Origin: CAYPZL01 sp964415045
Lineage (GTDB): Bacteria > Planctomycetota > Phycisphaerae > Sedimentisphaerales > Anaerobacaceae
DNA length: 5,657 nucleotides
Assembly: GCA_964415045.1 (NCBI GenBank)
Contig: CAYPZL010000276.1
Coordinates: 1-5,657, forward strand
Direction of reading: 5' to 3'
The notes beneath the pieces were generated by a model. That model ran no database searches and was not told the DNA's origin. It worked only from the letters and a program-made list of their open reading frames with translations. Shown here in pieces: positions 1 through 5,630 of the stretch. The first letter of the stretch is position 1. The number at the start of each line of letters is the position of its first letter. Made by a program: the position numbers and the translations under genes.

Positions 1-56
1 GATTTCCTTGAAGAATATAAGCCTAATCTCCATTTTGCAAAACTCTACTTCCTTAG

Positions 57-91
57 TTTTGATCTTTGATTTTTGATCTTTGATTTTTTTT
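57..91. repeat. AT-rich 14-bp tandem repeat plus T-tract
   Basis: Two perfect, adjacent copies of TTTTGATCTTTGAT occupy 57-70 and 71-84, and the last T opens a run of eight T residues (84-91). The block is almost free of G and C, unlike the GC-rich genes around it. It sits 40-75 bp upstream of the sulfatase start, so it lies in the promoter or leader region. I see no hairpin before the T-tract that would make it an obvious terminator for an upstream plus-strand gene. Slippage-generated spacer DNA, an UP-like or curved element, or a member of a dispersed low-complexity repeat family are all possible; none is shown. Confidence 0.8.
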
Positions 92-120
92 GCAGTAGCC
101 GTGTGGCTTGTATCAATGGA

Positions 121-127
121 AAGGAAG
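121..127 (+). promoter_or_regulatory. Ribosome binding site of the sulfatase gene
   Basis: AAGGAAG at 121-127 contains the Shine-Dalgarno core AGGA (122-125), six bases before the GTG at 132. This decides the start. The alternative in-frame TTG at 108 has only the G/T-rich GTGTGGC before it and no purine-rich site. The only ATG nearby (116) is out of frame and opens a seven-codon frame ending at 137-139, across the GTG. Confidence 0.65.
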
Positions 128-131
128 AATC

Positions 132-1934
132 GTGGCTGACAGACGTACCTCTCGACGTGATTTTCTCAAGGGTCTTTGCGCCGGCGCCGCCGTAATGGGC
201 ACCTCGTGCGCGTCTCTGCGTTTCGGGGCGCAGGGCAAGGACCGGCCCAACGTGATCCTCATCATTACCGACGACCAGGGCTACGGCGACCTCGGCGTCA
301 TGGGCAATCCCGTGATTCAGACGCCCAATATCGACGCCATGGCCCGCCGCAGCGGCTCGATGACGAACTTCCACGTGCACCCCGTCTGCGCCCCGACGCG
401 GGCCTGCCTGATGACGGGCCGGTACAACTACCGCACGCGGGTCGTCGACACCTACGTCGGTCGGGCCATGATGGAACCCGAGGAAGTCACCCTCGCCGAG
501 ATTCTGCGCGACGCCGGCTACGAAACGGGCATCTTCGGCAAGTGGCACCTCGGCGACAACTACCCGATGCGTCCCAAAGACCAGGGCTTCACCGAATCGC
601 TGGTGCACCGTGGCGGCGGCATCGGCCAGCCCGCCGACCCGCCCGGCGGCGAGGGGAAATACACCGACCCGATCCTCTTCCACAACGGCCAGCAGACCCA
701 ATGCAAAGGCTACTGCACCGACATCTACTTCGACCGGGCGCTCGGCTGGATCGAGAAGTGTACGAAACGCGGACGGAACTTCTTCGCCTACATCCCAACC
801 AACGCGCCGCACGGACCCTTCCACGACGTGCCGCAGGCAGAATACGAATACTACAAGCAGCAGGACCTCAGCAACGAGCGCTTTCCGCAGGGCAAAGGAC
901 ACCCGCTGCCGGCCAAGTGCGACCAGGATAAGCGGGCCCGCATCTTCGCCATGATCGACAACATCGACGACAACGTGGGCAAGCTGTTCGCCCGGCTGGA
1001 CGAGCTCGATCTCACCAACGACACCATCGTCATGTTCATGGTGGACAACGGGCCCAACGGGCGTCGCTACGTGGCCGGCATGAAGGGAATGAAAAGCCAC
1101 GTTCACGAGGGGGGCATTCGCTCACCCTTCTTCGTACATTGGCCCGGGGAGATCGAGCCGGGACATTCATCGGACCGGATCGCGGCCCATATCGACATAC
1201 TGCCGACCGTCCTCGACGCCTGCGGCGTCCCACAACCGAAGGACCTGAAACTCGACGGGCGCAGCCTCCTGCCCCTGCTCACGGGCCGACCGACCGACTG
1301 GCCCGACCGCACCATTTTCATCCAGTCCCACCGGGGCGACCGGCCCGTCCTCTATCACCACTTCGCCGCCCGCAGCCAGCGCTGGAAGCTGCTGCACGCC
1401 AGCGGGTTCGGGAAAGAGTCCTTCGAGGGCGAGCCCAAACTCGAGCTCTATGACATGGCAAACGATCCCCTGGAGCAGCACGACCTGGCACAGGAGCGAC
1501 CCGACATCGTGGCGAAAATGAAACGGCAGTACGAACAGTGGTTCGAGGACGTCGGCCACACGCGTCCGGACAATTACGCGCCCCCGCGCATCGTGATCGG
1601 CACGCGCCACGAGAACCCCGTCGTCCTCACGCGTCAGGACTGGCGTCACGTCAAGGGCCGGCCCTGGGGCGCCGAATCCAACGGCTACTGGGAGCTTCAC
1701 GCCGCCTTCTCCGGCCAATACGACGTCCGCCTGCGCTTCCCCGAGGCTAAGCAGAACGGAACCGCCACGCTCGAAATCGCCGGCCGGGAATTCTCCGCCG
1801 AGATTCCCAAAGGGGCCACCGAGCACACCTTCAAAAAGCTAGCCCTGCGCCAAGGCGACCTCCGTCTCATGGCCACGCTCGCTTTCGGGAATGAAACGCG
1901 CGGGCCCTGGCAAGTCGACGTTATCTGGCGCTAA
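132..1934 (+). CDS. Tat-exported sulfatase, S1 (arylsulfatase A-like), Cys-type
   Basis: A predicted sulfate-ester hydrolase of 600 residues from the GTG start (608 from TTG at 108). Residues 7-13 (SRRDFLK) are a near-ideal twin-arginine motif followed by a short hydrophobic stretch, so it is exported folded. The S1 core starts at about residue 39. Asp47/Asp48 in ITDDQGYGD are expected calcium ligands. The signature CAPTRACLMTGR begins at Cys86, the residue matured to formylglycine in this family, with Pro88 and Arg90 present. GKWHLG supplies Lys137 and His139; APHGPF supplies His227; VDNGP supplies metal-binding Asp305 and Asn306; Lys321 precedes the HEGGIRSP block. No catalytic residue is missing, so it looks active provided the host has a formylglycine-generating enzyme, which is not in the window. 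About 125 residues beyond the core (from ~475) look like a beta-sandwich accessory domain. A Cys at residue 26 is not in a good lipobox. The substrate cannot be read from sequence; a sulfated polysaccharide is plausible from the downstream neighbour. Confidence 0.93.
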   Translation: MADRRTSRRDFLKGLCAGAAVMGTSCASLRFGAQGKDRPNVILIITDDQGYGDLGVMGNPVIQTPNIDAMARRSGSMTNFHVHPVCAPTRACLMTGRYNYRTRVVDTYVGRAMMEPEEVTLAEILRDAGYETGIFGKWHLGDNYPMRPKDQGFTESLVHRGGGIGQPADPPGGEGKYTDPILFHNGQQTQCKGYCTDIYFDRALGWIEKCTKRGRNFFAYIPTNAPHGPFHDVPQAEYEYYKQQDLSNERFPQGKGHPLPAKCDQDKRARIFAMIDNIDDNVGKLFARLDELDLTNDTIVMFMVDNGPNGRRYVAGMKGMKSHVHEGGIRSPFFVHWPGEIEPGHSSDRIAAHIDILPTVLDACGVPQPKDLKLDGRSLLPLLTGRPTDWPDRTIFIQSHRGDRPVLYHHFAARSQRWKLLHASGFGKESFEGEPKLELYDMANDPLEQHDLAQERPDIVAKMKRQYEQWFEDVGHTRPDNYAPPRIVIGTRHENPVVLTRQDWRHVKGRPWGAESNGYWELHAAFSGQYDVRLRFPEAKQNGTATLEIAGREFSAEIPKGATEHTFKKLALRQGDLRLMATLAFGNETRGPWQVDVIWR

Positions 1935-2166
1935 AGAACGCACGGGTTTCCTGCGCACAGCCGCTCGCCGGCAGCCGGGCCCGTGTCTGTAAGCAGAAAC
2001 GCGTGGGTCAATCCCGGCGCGTCGGGACTACAGTGTCGTATGCCGATAGCGGTTCCCCCGGCGTTGCCCCATCGCCAGGGCCTGCGGCCTTGAGGCTGCC
2101 ACCGGGGTCCGGCTGCCGCGGAACTTTCTCACACACACACGGGCCCATGCGTGGCACGGGAAAGTC
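1935..2166. other. Intergenic region after the sulfatase gene
   Basis: The gap between the sulfatase stop and the next start is 305 bp. It holds no convincing gene on either strand. CACGGG (1941-1946) and CCCGTG (1980-1985) can pair around a 33-base GC-rich loop, but there is no T-tract, so this is not a good intrinsic terminator. Repeat copy A lies at 1993-2035. A short CA dinucleotide run sits at 2130-2140. The candidate promoter of the next gene follows at 2167. Confidence 0.6.
1993..2035 (-). repeat. Dispersed palindromic repeat, copy A
   Basis: The reverse complement of this 43-base stretch matches 3219-3260 (copy B) at 39 of 43 aligned columns, with three substitutions and a one-base gap. 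The two copies are therefore inverted relative to each other. The core at 2013-2026 (CCCGGCGCGTCGGG) is palindromic except for one position pair. Weaker similarity may continue about 10 bases beyond the right edge. It starts 59 bp after the sulfatase stop. The form (short, GC-rich, palindromic, intergenic) resembles REP-type elements; family membership is inferred, not shown. Confidence 0.75.
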
Positions 2167-2195
2167 TTGAACGTTATCGCGCGCGGCGGTAGTAT
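2167..2195 (+). promoter_or_regulatory. Candidate sigma-70-type promoter of the DUF1080 gene
   Basis: TTGAAC at 2167-2172 and TAGTAT at 2190-2195 are separated by exactly 17 bases. Each hexamer matches four of six consensus positions. A transcript starting near 2202 would have a leader of about 38 bases, ending in a strong ribosome binding site. The match is modest, and planctomycete-like hosts may not follow the E. coli consensus closely, so this is only a candidate. Confidence 0.35.
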
Positions 2196-2227
2196 CGCGG
2201 ACCTCAAGACATTGTTTTTCAGACTAT

Positions 2228-2233
2228 GAGGAG
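2228..2233 (+). promoter_or_regulatory. Ribosome binding site deciding the DUF1080 gene start
   Basis: GAGGAG lies six bases before the ATG at 2240, a standard spacing. An in-frame TTG at 2234 directly abuts this site and so cannot use it, which argues for ATG 2240 as the true start. Confidence 0.75.
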
Positions 2234-2239
2234 TTGACC

Positions 2240-3199
2240 ATGACGACACACACATTCACAGGGATCATTCTTGTCGGCCTTCTTTTCGGCGCCTCGGCCG
2301 CAACGGCCGATTCGTTCATGGGTGAGTACACCGGGACGTTCTTCGCCGACAGCCGGGTGCAGATGCCCGCCACGGCAAACGTCGTGGCAGAGGACAGCAA
2401 CAAGTGGCGCATCGTGATCGCCGCCGGCGGCGGCAAGGATTCGATCGAGCTGTACGGCAATCTGGCCGGCCAGCGCGTGCATATCAGCTATCCGAGCGGC
2501 GGGTACGAATGGCGCGGCGGCATCCAGGACGGCCACCTCTCCGTGCGCAGCGCCTACGGGCAGCATTTCGAGCTAAACAAGATCGTGCGTAAATCCCCGA
2601 ACGAAGGGCTCAAGCCCCCGGCCCAAGCGGTCGTGCTGCTGCCCTACAAGAAGGGGACCAAGCCCAACCTCGGCGCCTGGACCAACCAGAACTGGAAGGC
2701 CCTCGACAGCGGTGCGATGCAGGTCAACAAGGGAACCAACGCTACGAAGGAGCGCTTCGGCGACATCAAGCACTTCCACATCGAGTTCAAGCTGCCGCTG
2801 GAACCCCGTAATCGCGGGCAGGGCCGGGGCAACAGCGGCGTCTATCTCTGCGGCACCTACGAGGTCCAGGTCCTCGATTCCTTCGGCCTGGTCCACACCT
2901 CGGGCGATTGCGGCGGACTGTACAATCTCAAGCGTGCCGACGTTAACGCGTGCCTGCCGCCGGAGACCTGGCAGACCTACGACATCGAATTCCGCGCCCC
3001 CCGGCTCAACGACGACGGAAGCATCAAGGAAAACGCCCGCATCACCGTCCGTCACAACGGGGTCACGATTCACGACGACGTCGAGATCCCCCACCCGACG
3101 GCCAACCCGAAGGCCGAGCAGAGAACCACCGGCCCCATCCTGCTCCAGGACCACGGCCACCCCGTCCAGTATCGCAACATCTGGCTGGTCAAAGACTGA
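2240..3199 (+). CDS. Exported DUF1080 (3-keto-disaccharide hydrolase family) protein with N-terminal beta-domain
   Basis: A 319-residue protein. Residues 1-23 form a Sec signal peptide (hydrophobic stretch IILVGLLFGASA, likely cut after ATA at 21-23), so it acts outside the cytoplasm. Residues ~26-116 form a small, beta-rich domain opening with GEYTGTF and closing with FELNKIVRKSP, a form often seen before DUF1080 domains in planctomycetes. Residues ~128-319 are the DUF1080/PF06439 domain, recognised by FGDIKHFHIEFKLP (173-186), NSGVYLCGTYEVQVLDSFG (198-216), CGGLYNLKRADVNACLPPE (224-242), a TWQTYDIEFRAP block, NGVTIHDDVEIP and a terminal ILLQDHGHPVQYRNIWL. The fold is a concanavalin-like jelly roll, and some members cleave 3-keto-glycosides. 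I do not assign catalytic residues. The promoter candidate and 305-bp gap suggest its own transcription unit, although the upstream sulfatase points to a shared role in glycan use. Repeats A and B bracket the gene in opposite orientation. Confidence 0.88.
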   Translation: MTTHTFTGIILVGLLFGASAATADSFMGEYTGTFFADSRVQMPATANVVAEDSNKWRIVIAAGGGKDSIELYGNLAGQRVHISYPSGGYEWRGGIQDGHLSVRSAYGQHFELNKIVRKSPNEGLKPPAQAVVLLPYKKGTKPNLGAWTNQNWKALDSGAMQVNKGTNATKERFGDIKHFHIEFKLPLEPRNRGQGRGNSGVYLCGTYEVQVLDSFGLVHTSGDCGGLYNLKRADVNACLPPETWQTYDIEFRAPRLNDDGSIKENARITVRHNGVTIHDDVEIPHPTANPKAEQRTTGPILLQDHGHPVQYRNIWLVKD

Positions 3200-3218
3200 G
3201 GATGTGAGGCGTATCGCT

Positions 3219-3260
3219 CACCGTAGTCCCGGCGCGCCGGGATTGCCCACGCGTTTGTGC
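3219..3260 (+). repeat. Dispersed palindromic repeat, copy B
   Basis: This is the inverted partner of 1993-2035. It begins 20 bp after the DUF1080 stop codon. Its core at 3228-3241 (CCCGGCGCGCCGGG) is a perfect 14-bp palindrome. Flanking bases can lengthen the stem to 12 pairs if G-U pairs are allowed (3223-3246). There is no T-tract after it, so it is not a classical intrinsic terminator. It may still block RNA decay or act as a structural 3' end. Confidence 0.75.
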
Positions 3261-3336
3261 GCGCGACGTTTCTGCGCGTGGGTTGAGAACCCACCCTGCC
3301 ACTGCGCTGCGGAACAGGCAGCACCTGTAGGATGGG
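3246..3336 (+). repeat. Nest of overlapping inverted repeats
   Basis: Four stems can form in 91 bases. CCCACGCG (3246-3253) pairs perfectly with CGCGTGGG (3275-3282). GTGGGTT (3278-3284) pairs perfectly with AACCCAC (3288-3294) around a GAG loop. CCCACCCTGC (3290-3299) pairs with GTAGGATGGG (3327-3336) with one mismatch and one G-U pair. Inside that, GCTGC (3306-3310) pairs with GCAGC (3318-3322). The first two stems share 3278-3282, and the second and third share 3290-3294, so each of these two pairs is mutually exclusive. The block directly continues copy B and is probably part of one larger repetitive intergenic element. Confidence 0.65.
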
Positions 3337-3456
3337 CTTTAGGGCGTGCGTCGTGACATCGTAGATCGCGAGAAACGCGGCGGCTTCTGCGTTGGAGGCA
3401 GCCTTACGGTGACAGTAGAGCAGGGCCATGACGTCTTCGACCTGGTTGCGCTCCAT
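3337..3456 (-). pseudogene. Possible small or decayed minus-strand reading frame
   Basis: Reading leftward from an ATG at 3456, a frame begins MERNQVEDVMALLYCHRKA and keeps a protein-like composition with strong G/C at third codon positions as far as about 3337. Beyond that it runs through the inverted-repeat nest and copy B into the 3' end of the DUF1080 gene, ending at 3070. The repeat-encoded tail is not credible protein. I see no good ribosome binding site (the bases before the ATG read CGACGGGA), and the frame is closed by a stop at 3496-3498. I do not recognise the peptide. It may be a remnant of a gene cut by the repeat element, a very small real gene, or chance. Confidence 0.2.
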
Positions 3457-3689
3457 TCCCGTCGAGACGGAAGAAAATGCGTCGGGCCTGTGCCGTCATG
3501 CTTCGTCGTTTCGACTCGCCCGGTACCCATACGGTCAATGGACCCCAATGTTTCCCATTTTGGCCGAGATACCCCCGGAGATTTCATCCCGGAAAAATCT
3601 GCAATAGAGGCTTGCATCCGAGCGTCTTTTGTGGCAGTGGTGGCGCTGGGCGTCCGTGCGGGCACCTCCGGCGTGCTGGAAGTCTGACG
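3457..3689. other. Non-coding stretch upstream of the methyltransferase gene
   Basis: No convincing gene on either strand. Open plus-strand frames here have no ribosome binding site and an implausible composition. A small inverted repeat is present: AGATTT at 3579-3584 and AAATCT at 3595-3600, with a 10-base loop. I could not find a promoter with acceptable hexamers and spacing for the gene at 3753. Confidence 0.5.
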
Positions 3690-3712
3690 CGTGCCGGCTC
3701 ACTGCCGGCATG
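3690..3712 (+). promoter_or_regulatory. Strong hairpin in the probable leader of the methyltransferase gene
   Basis: CGTGCCGGC (3690-3698) pairs with GCCGGCATG (3704-3712) around a TCACT loop, giving nine pairs of which one is G-U. It ends 40 bp before the ATG and 26 bp before the ribosome binding site. No T-tract follows, so it is not an intrinsic terminator or simple attenuator. It could stabilise the mRNA 5' end or bind a regulator. Confidence 0.5.
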
Positions 3713-3738
3713 AAAGGGGCTCACAGGTCATTTCTTTC

Positions 3739-3744
3739 AGGAGA
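3739..3744 (+). promoter_or_regulatory. Ribosome binding site of the methyltransferase gene
   Basis: AGGAGA lies eight bases before the ATG at 3753, a normal spacing. It supports this start, which also gives a complete export signal. Confidence 0.7.
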
Positions 3745-3752
3745 GACGAGCA

Positions 3753-5237
3753 ATGAGCAAATCGAGAACTCACGCGAAAGCGGGCATCTGCGCGCTCGTG
3801 GTTCTGGCGATGCTGGCGGCCCCCGAGTCGGCGGCACCGGTCAAGGATGCCTTTGCCGGGCAATGGCAGGTCACCGTGGACTTCGAGGGCCGCAAAATGG
3901 TCTCGATCCTGTCGCTCTCAAGAAGCAAGCAGGGCAAGCTCACCGGCCGGTGGATCAGTCTCTGGGGAGCCAGCGAGCTGAACGACATCCAACAGGAGGA
4001 GAACAAGCTCAGCTTCACGATGGTCAGCCGGTTCCGCGAACCTCCGTCCACGCTTTCCTTCGCGGGACAGGTCGAGGGCCGGACGCTCTCAGGGACGCTG
4101 TCTCACGACCGGGGCCAATCCACGGTCGAGGGCCAACGCGTCAGACCGATGCCCAGGGCGGTCGGCCAATGGGACGCAAAGATCAAGGTCAATGACCGGG
4201 AGTATTCTGCGACCCTGGTGGTACAAGCCGACCCGAAGAACAAACTCACGGCAGACTGGCAGAGCCGGTGGGGCGAGCATGAGATCACCGATGTTGCCTT
4301 CAAGAACGGCAAGCTCACGTTCAGGCGAAAGAGCAGCGTCCAGGATCGGCAATGGGAATCGACCTTCGAGGGGACGATCAAAAGACACACGCTGTCCGGG
4401 ACGTTCGCGAGCGAGCGCGGCGATATTTCCCTGGAGGCCGAGCGCGTCGGGGCGCCGCTGGTCGGTACGTGGGAGCTGAAAATCACCTCCGACTCGGGGA
4501 ACCGTTCCCAGGTGCTCAAGGTCAATCCGGATCTGAGCGGCTGGTTTGGCCCGCTCGCCATCGACAGAATCGCGCTGGAAGACAGCCGGGTCAGCTTCAC
4601 GAAGGGCCTGGAATTCGGCGACCAGAAATTCGACATCGGCTTCACCGGCACGCTGGACGGGAGAAAGCTCACCGGAGAGCTGACCAGCCCCCGGGGCAGT
4701 CGAACGGTGGAAGGCGTTAAGAGAGGGCGCAAACAGGTATCGAAGCCCTCGCGCAAGCCGGACGTCGTCTTCGTCCCCACGCCCCACGAGGTGGTCAAGA
4801 AAATGCTCGAGCTGGCACAAGTCAAGGAGACCGACCTGGTGTACGATCTCGGCTGCGGCGACGGCCGGATCGTGATCGCGGCCGCCAAAGAATACGGGTG
4901 CAGGGGAATCGGCTACGACATCAATCCCAAACGAGTGAAGGAGTCCCGGGAGAACGTGGAGAAAAGCGGCGTCGGCCATCTGGTGAAGATCGAGCAGGAA
5001 GACATCTTCACGCTGGACCTCAGCGAGGCCAACGTCATCACGCTCTACCTGCTGCCCAAGCTGAACGTGAAGCTGATCCCGCAACTGGAAAAGCTCAAGC
5101 CCGGCTCCCGGATCGTCTCGCACGACTTCGCCATGCGGGGAGTCAAACCCGACAAAGTGGTTACGGTGAAGCTCGACGACTCCTGGCAGGAGCACACCGT
5201 CTATCTCTGGACGACGCCGCTGAAGAAGGAGAATTGA
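3753..5237 (+). CDS. Exported three-beta-repeat protein fused to a class I SAM methyltransferase
   Basis: A 494-residue protein. Residues 1-35 have a basic start (KSRTHAK), a hydrophobic core (AGICALVVLAMLAAP) and a possible signal-peptidase site at AFA|G (33-36). Three tandem copies of a ~90-residue beta-rich unit follow (about 36-131, 138-232, 238-324). Each opens with G-[QT]-W, carries a mid-unit KL[ST]F-type strand, then a [FG]-G-x-[VIL]-x-x-[RH]-x-L-[ST]-G motif, and ends with RG-x-x-x-[VL]-E. A basic linker leads to the methyltransferase domain at ~338-490. This has PTPHEVVKKML, the SAM-binding loop VYDLGCGDGR (363-372), acidic Asp389 after strand 2 (GYDINP), EDIFTLDLSEANVITLYLLP (416-435), and GSRIVSHDF (451-459). 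The domain resembles the FAM173/ATPSCKMT-like lysine methyltransferase group (recalled, not searched). The odd point is an apparent secretion signal on a SAM-dependent enzyme. Substrate unknown. The next gene starts 30 bp downstream, so cotranscription is likely. Confidence 0.85.
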   Translation: MSKSRTHAKAGICALVVLAMLAAPESAAPVKDAFAGQWQVTVDFEGRKMVSILSLSRSKQGKLTGRWISLWGASELNDIQQEENKLSFTMVSRFREPPSTLSFAGQVEGRTLSGTLSHDRGQSTVEGQRVRPMPRAVGQWDAKIKVNDREYSATLVVQADPKNKLTADWQSRWGEHEITDVAFKNGKLTFRRKSSVQDRQWESTFEGTIKRHTLSGTFASERGDISLEAERVGAPLVGTWELKITSDSGNRSQVLKVNPDLSGWFGPLAIDRIALEDSRVSFTKGLEFGDQKFDIGFTGTLDGRKLTGELTSPRGSRTVEGVKRGRKQVSKPSRKPDVVFVPTPHEVVKKMLELAQVKETDLVYDLGCGDGRIVIAAAKEYGCRGIGYDINPKRVKESRENVEKSGVGHLVKIEQEDIFTLDLSEANVITLYLLPKLNVKLIPQLEKLKPGSRIVSHDFAMRGVKPDKVVTVKLDDSWQEHTVYLWTTPLKKEN

Positions 5238-5256
5238 AATCGAGGACAACGGGGAA

Positions 5257-5260
5257 AGGA
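5257..5260 (+). promoter_or_regulatory. Ribosome binding site of the nitroreductase gene
   Basis: AGGA within GGAAAGGA (5253-5260) ends seven bases before the ATG at 5268, in the 30-bp gap after the methyltransferase stop. It supports independent initiation within a shared transcript. Confidence 0.65.
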
Positions 5261-5267
5261 AAATCGG

Positions 5268-5630
5268 ATGGACCGCCGAACGTTCTTGAGAACCGTGCCG
5301 GCATGGGCGGTGCTGGCCGGCGCCGCACCGAGCCCGGCCCAGGAAAAACTGCAACCGATCACGCTCGTAGCTCCGCAAAAGGACGGCGGCAAGTCCGTGC
5401 TGGCGGCACTGCAGCAGCGCCGCACGAACCGCAGCGTCAGCGACAAACCGCTGCCGCCCCAGGTGCTCTCGAACCTTCTCTGGGCGGCCTTCGGGGTCAA
5501 CCGCGAGAGGGCCTCGTTCGGCAAGTCGGGCAGGACCGCACCGTCGGCCAGTAACTCGCAGGAGATCGATCTGTACGTAGCCCTGCCTGATGGAGTGTAT
5601 CTCTATACTACTAACCTCAAACATCGTTAA
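5268..5630 (+). pseudogene. Tat-exported SagB-like nitroreductase, 3' part lost
   Basis: The frame has 120 codons, but the family domain alone normally needs roughly 170-200 residues, so this is an N-terminal fragment. DRRTFLR (2-8) is a twin-arginine motif, followed by a hydrophobic stretch and an Ala-rich cut region (to about residue 25). The nitroreductase part then shows the FMN-contact segment RRTNRSVSDKPLP (51-63), LSNLLWAAFGVNR (67-79), RTAPSASNSQEIDLYVAL (89-106) and DGVYLY (108-113). After Tyr113 (codon 5604-5606), family proteins usually continue with an acidic or small residue and the second half of the FMN fold. Here the reading becomes TTNLKHR and stops at 5628-5630. At the same point the base composition falls to about 41% GC. 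The gene was therefore probably interrupted by inserted DNA or a rearrangement, and the product would lack much of its flavin site. An assembly chimera is an alternative explanation. Confidence 0.75.

Noticed and set aside
108..131. TTG at 108 as the sulfatase start
   Set aside because: It adds eight residues before a complete Tat signal and has no Shine-Dalgarno sequence, whereas GTG 132 has AAGGAAG at proper spacing.
132..290. Sulfatase as a lipoprotein (Cys26 in GTSC)
   Set aside because: The residues before the Cys lack the usual Leu at -3 and do not form a good lipobox; a cleaved Tat signal explains the region better.
1167..1826. Minus-strand open frame inside the sulfatase gene
   Set aside because: Shadow of the GC-rich sulfatase coding frame; no motif and no ribosome binding site.
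1941..1985. Intrinsic terminator after the sulfatase gene
   Set aside because: The CACGGG/CCCGTG stem is short, the loop is 33 bases, and no T-tract follows.
2130..2140. CA dinucleotide run as a phase-variable tract
   Set aside because: It has only about five units and lies outside the reading frame and outside the candidate promoter spacer, so slippage would have no obvious effect.
4089..5624. Long minus-strand open frame (over 500 codons) opposite the methyltransferase and nitroreductase genes
   Set aside because: It is antisense to plus-strand frames with clear family motifs, has no recognisable domains, and is explained by the high GC content, which removes stop codons from the opposite strand.
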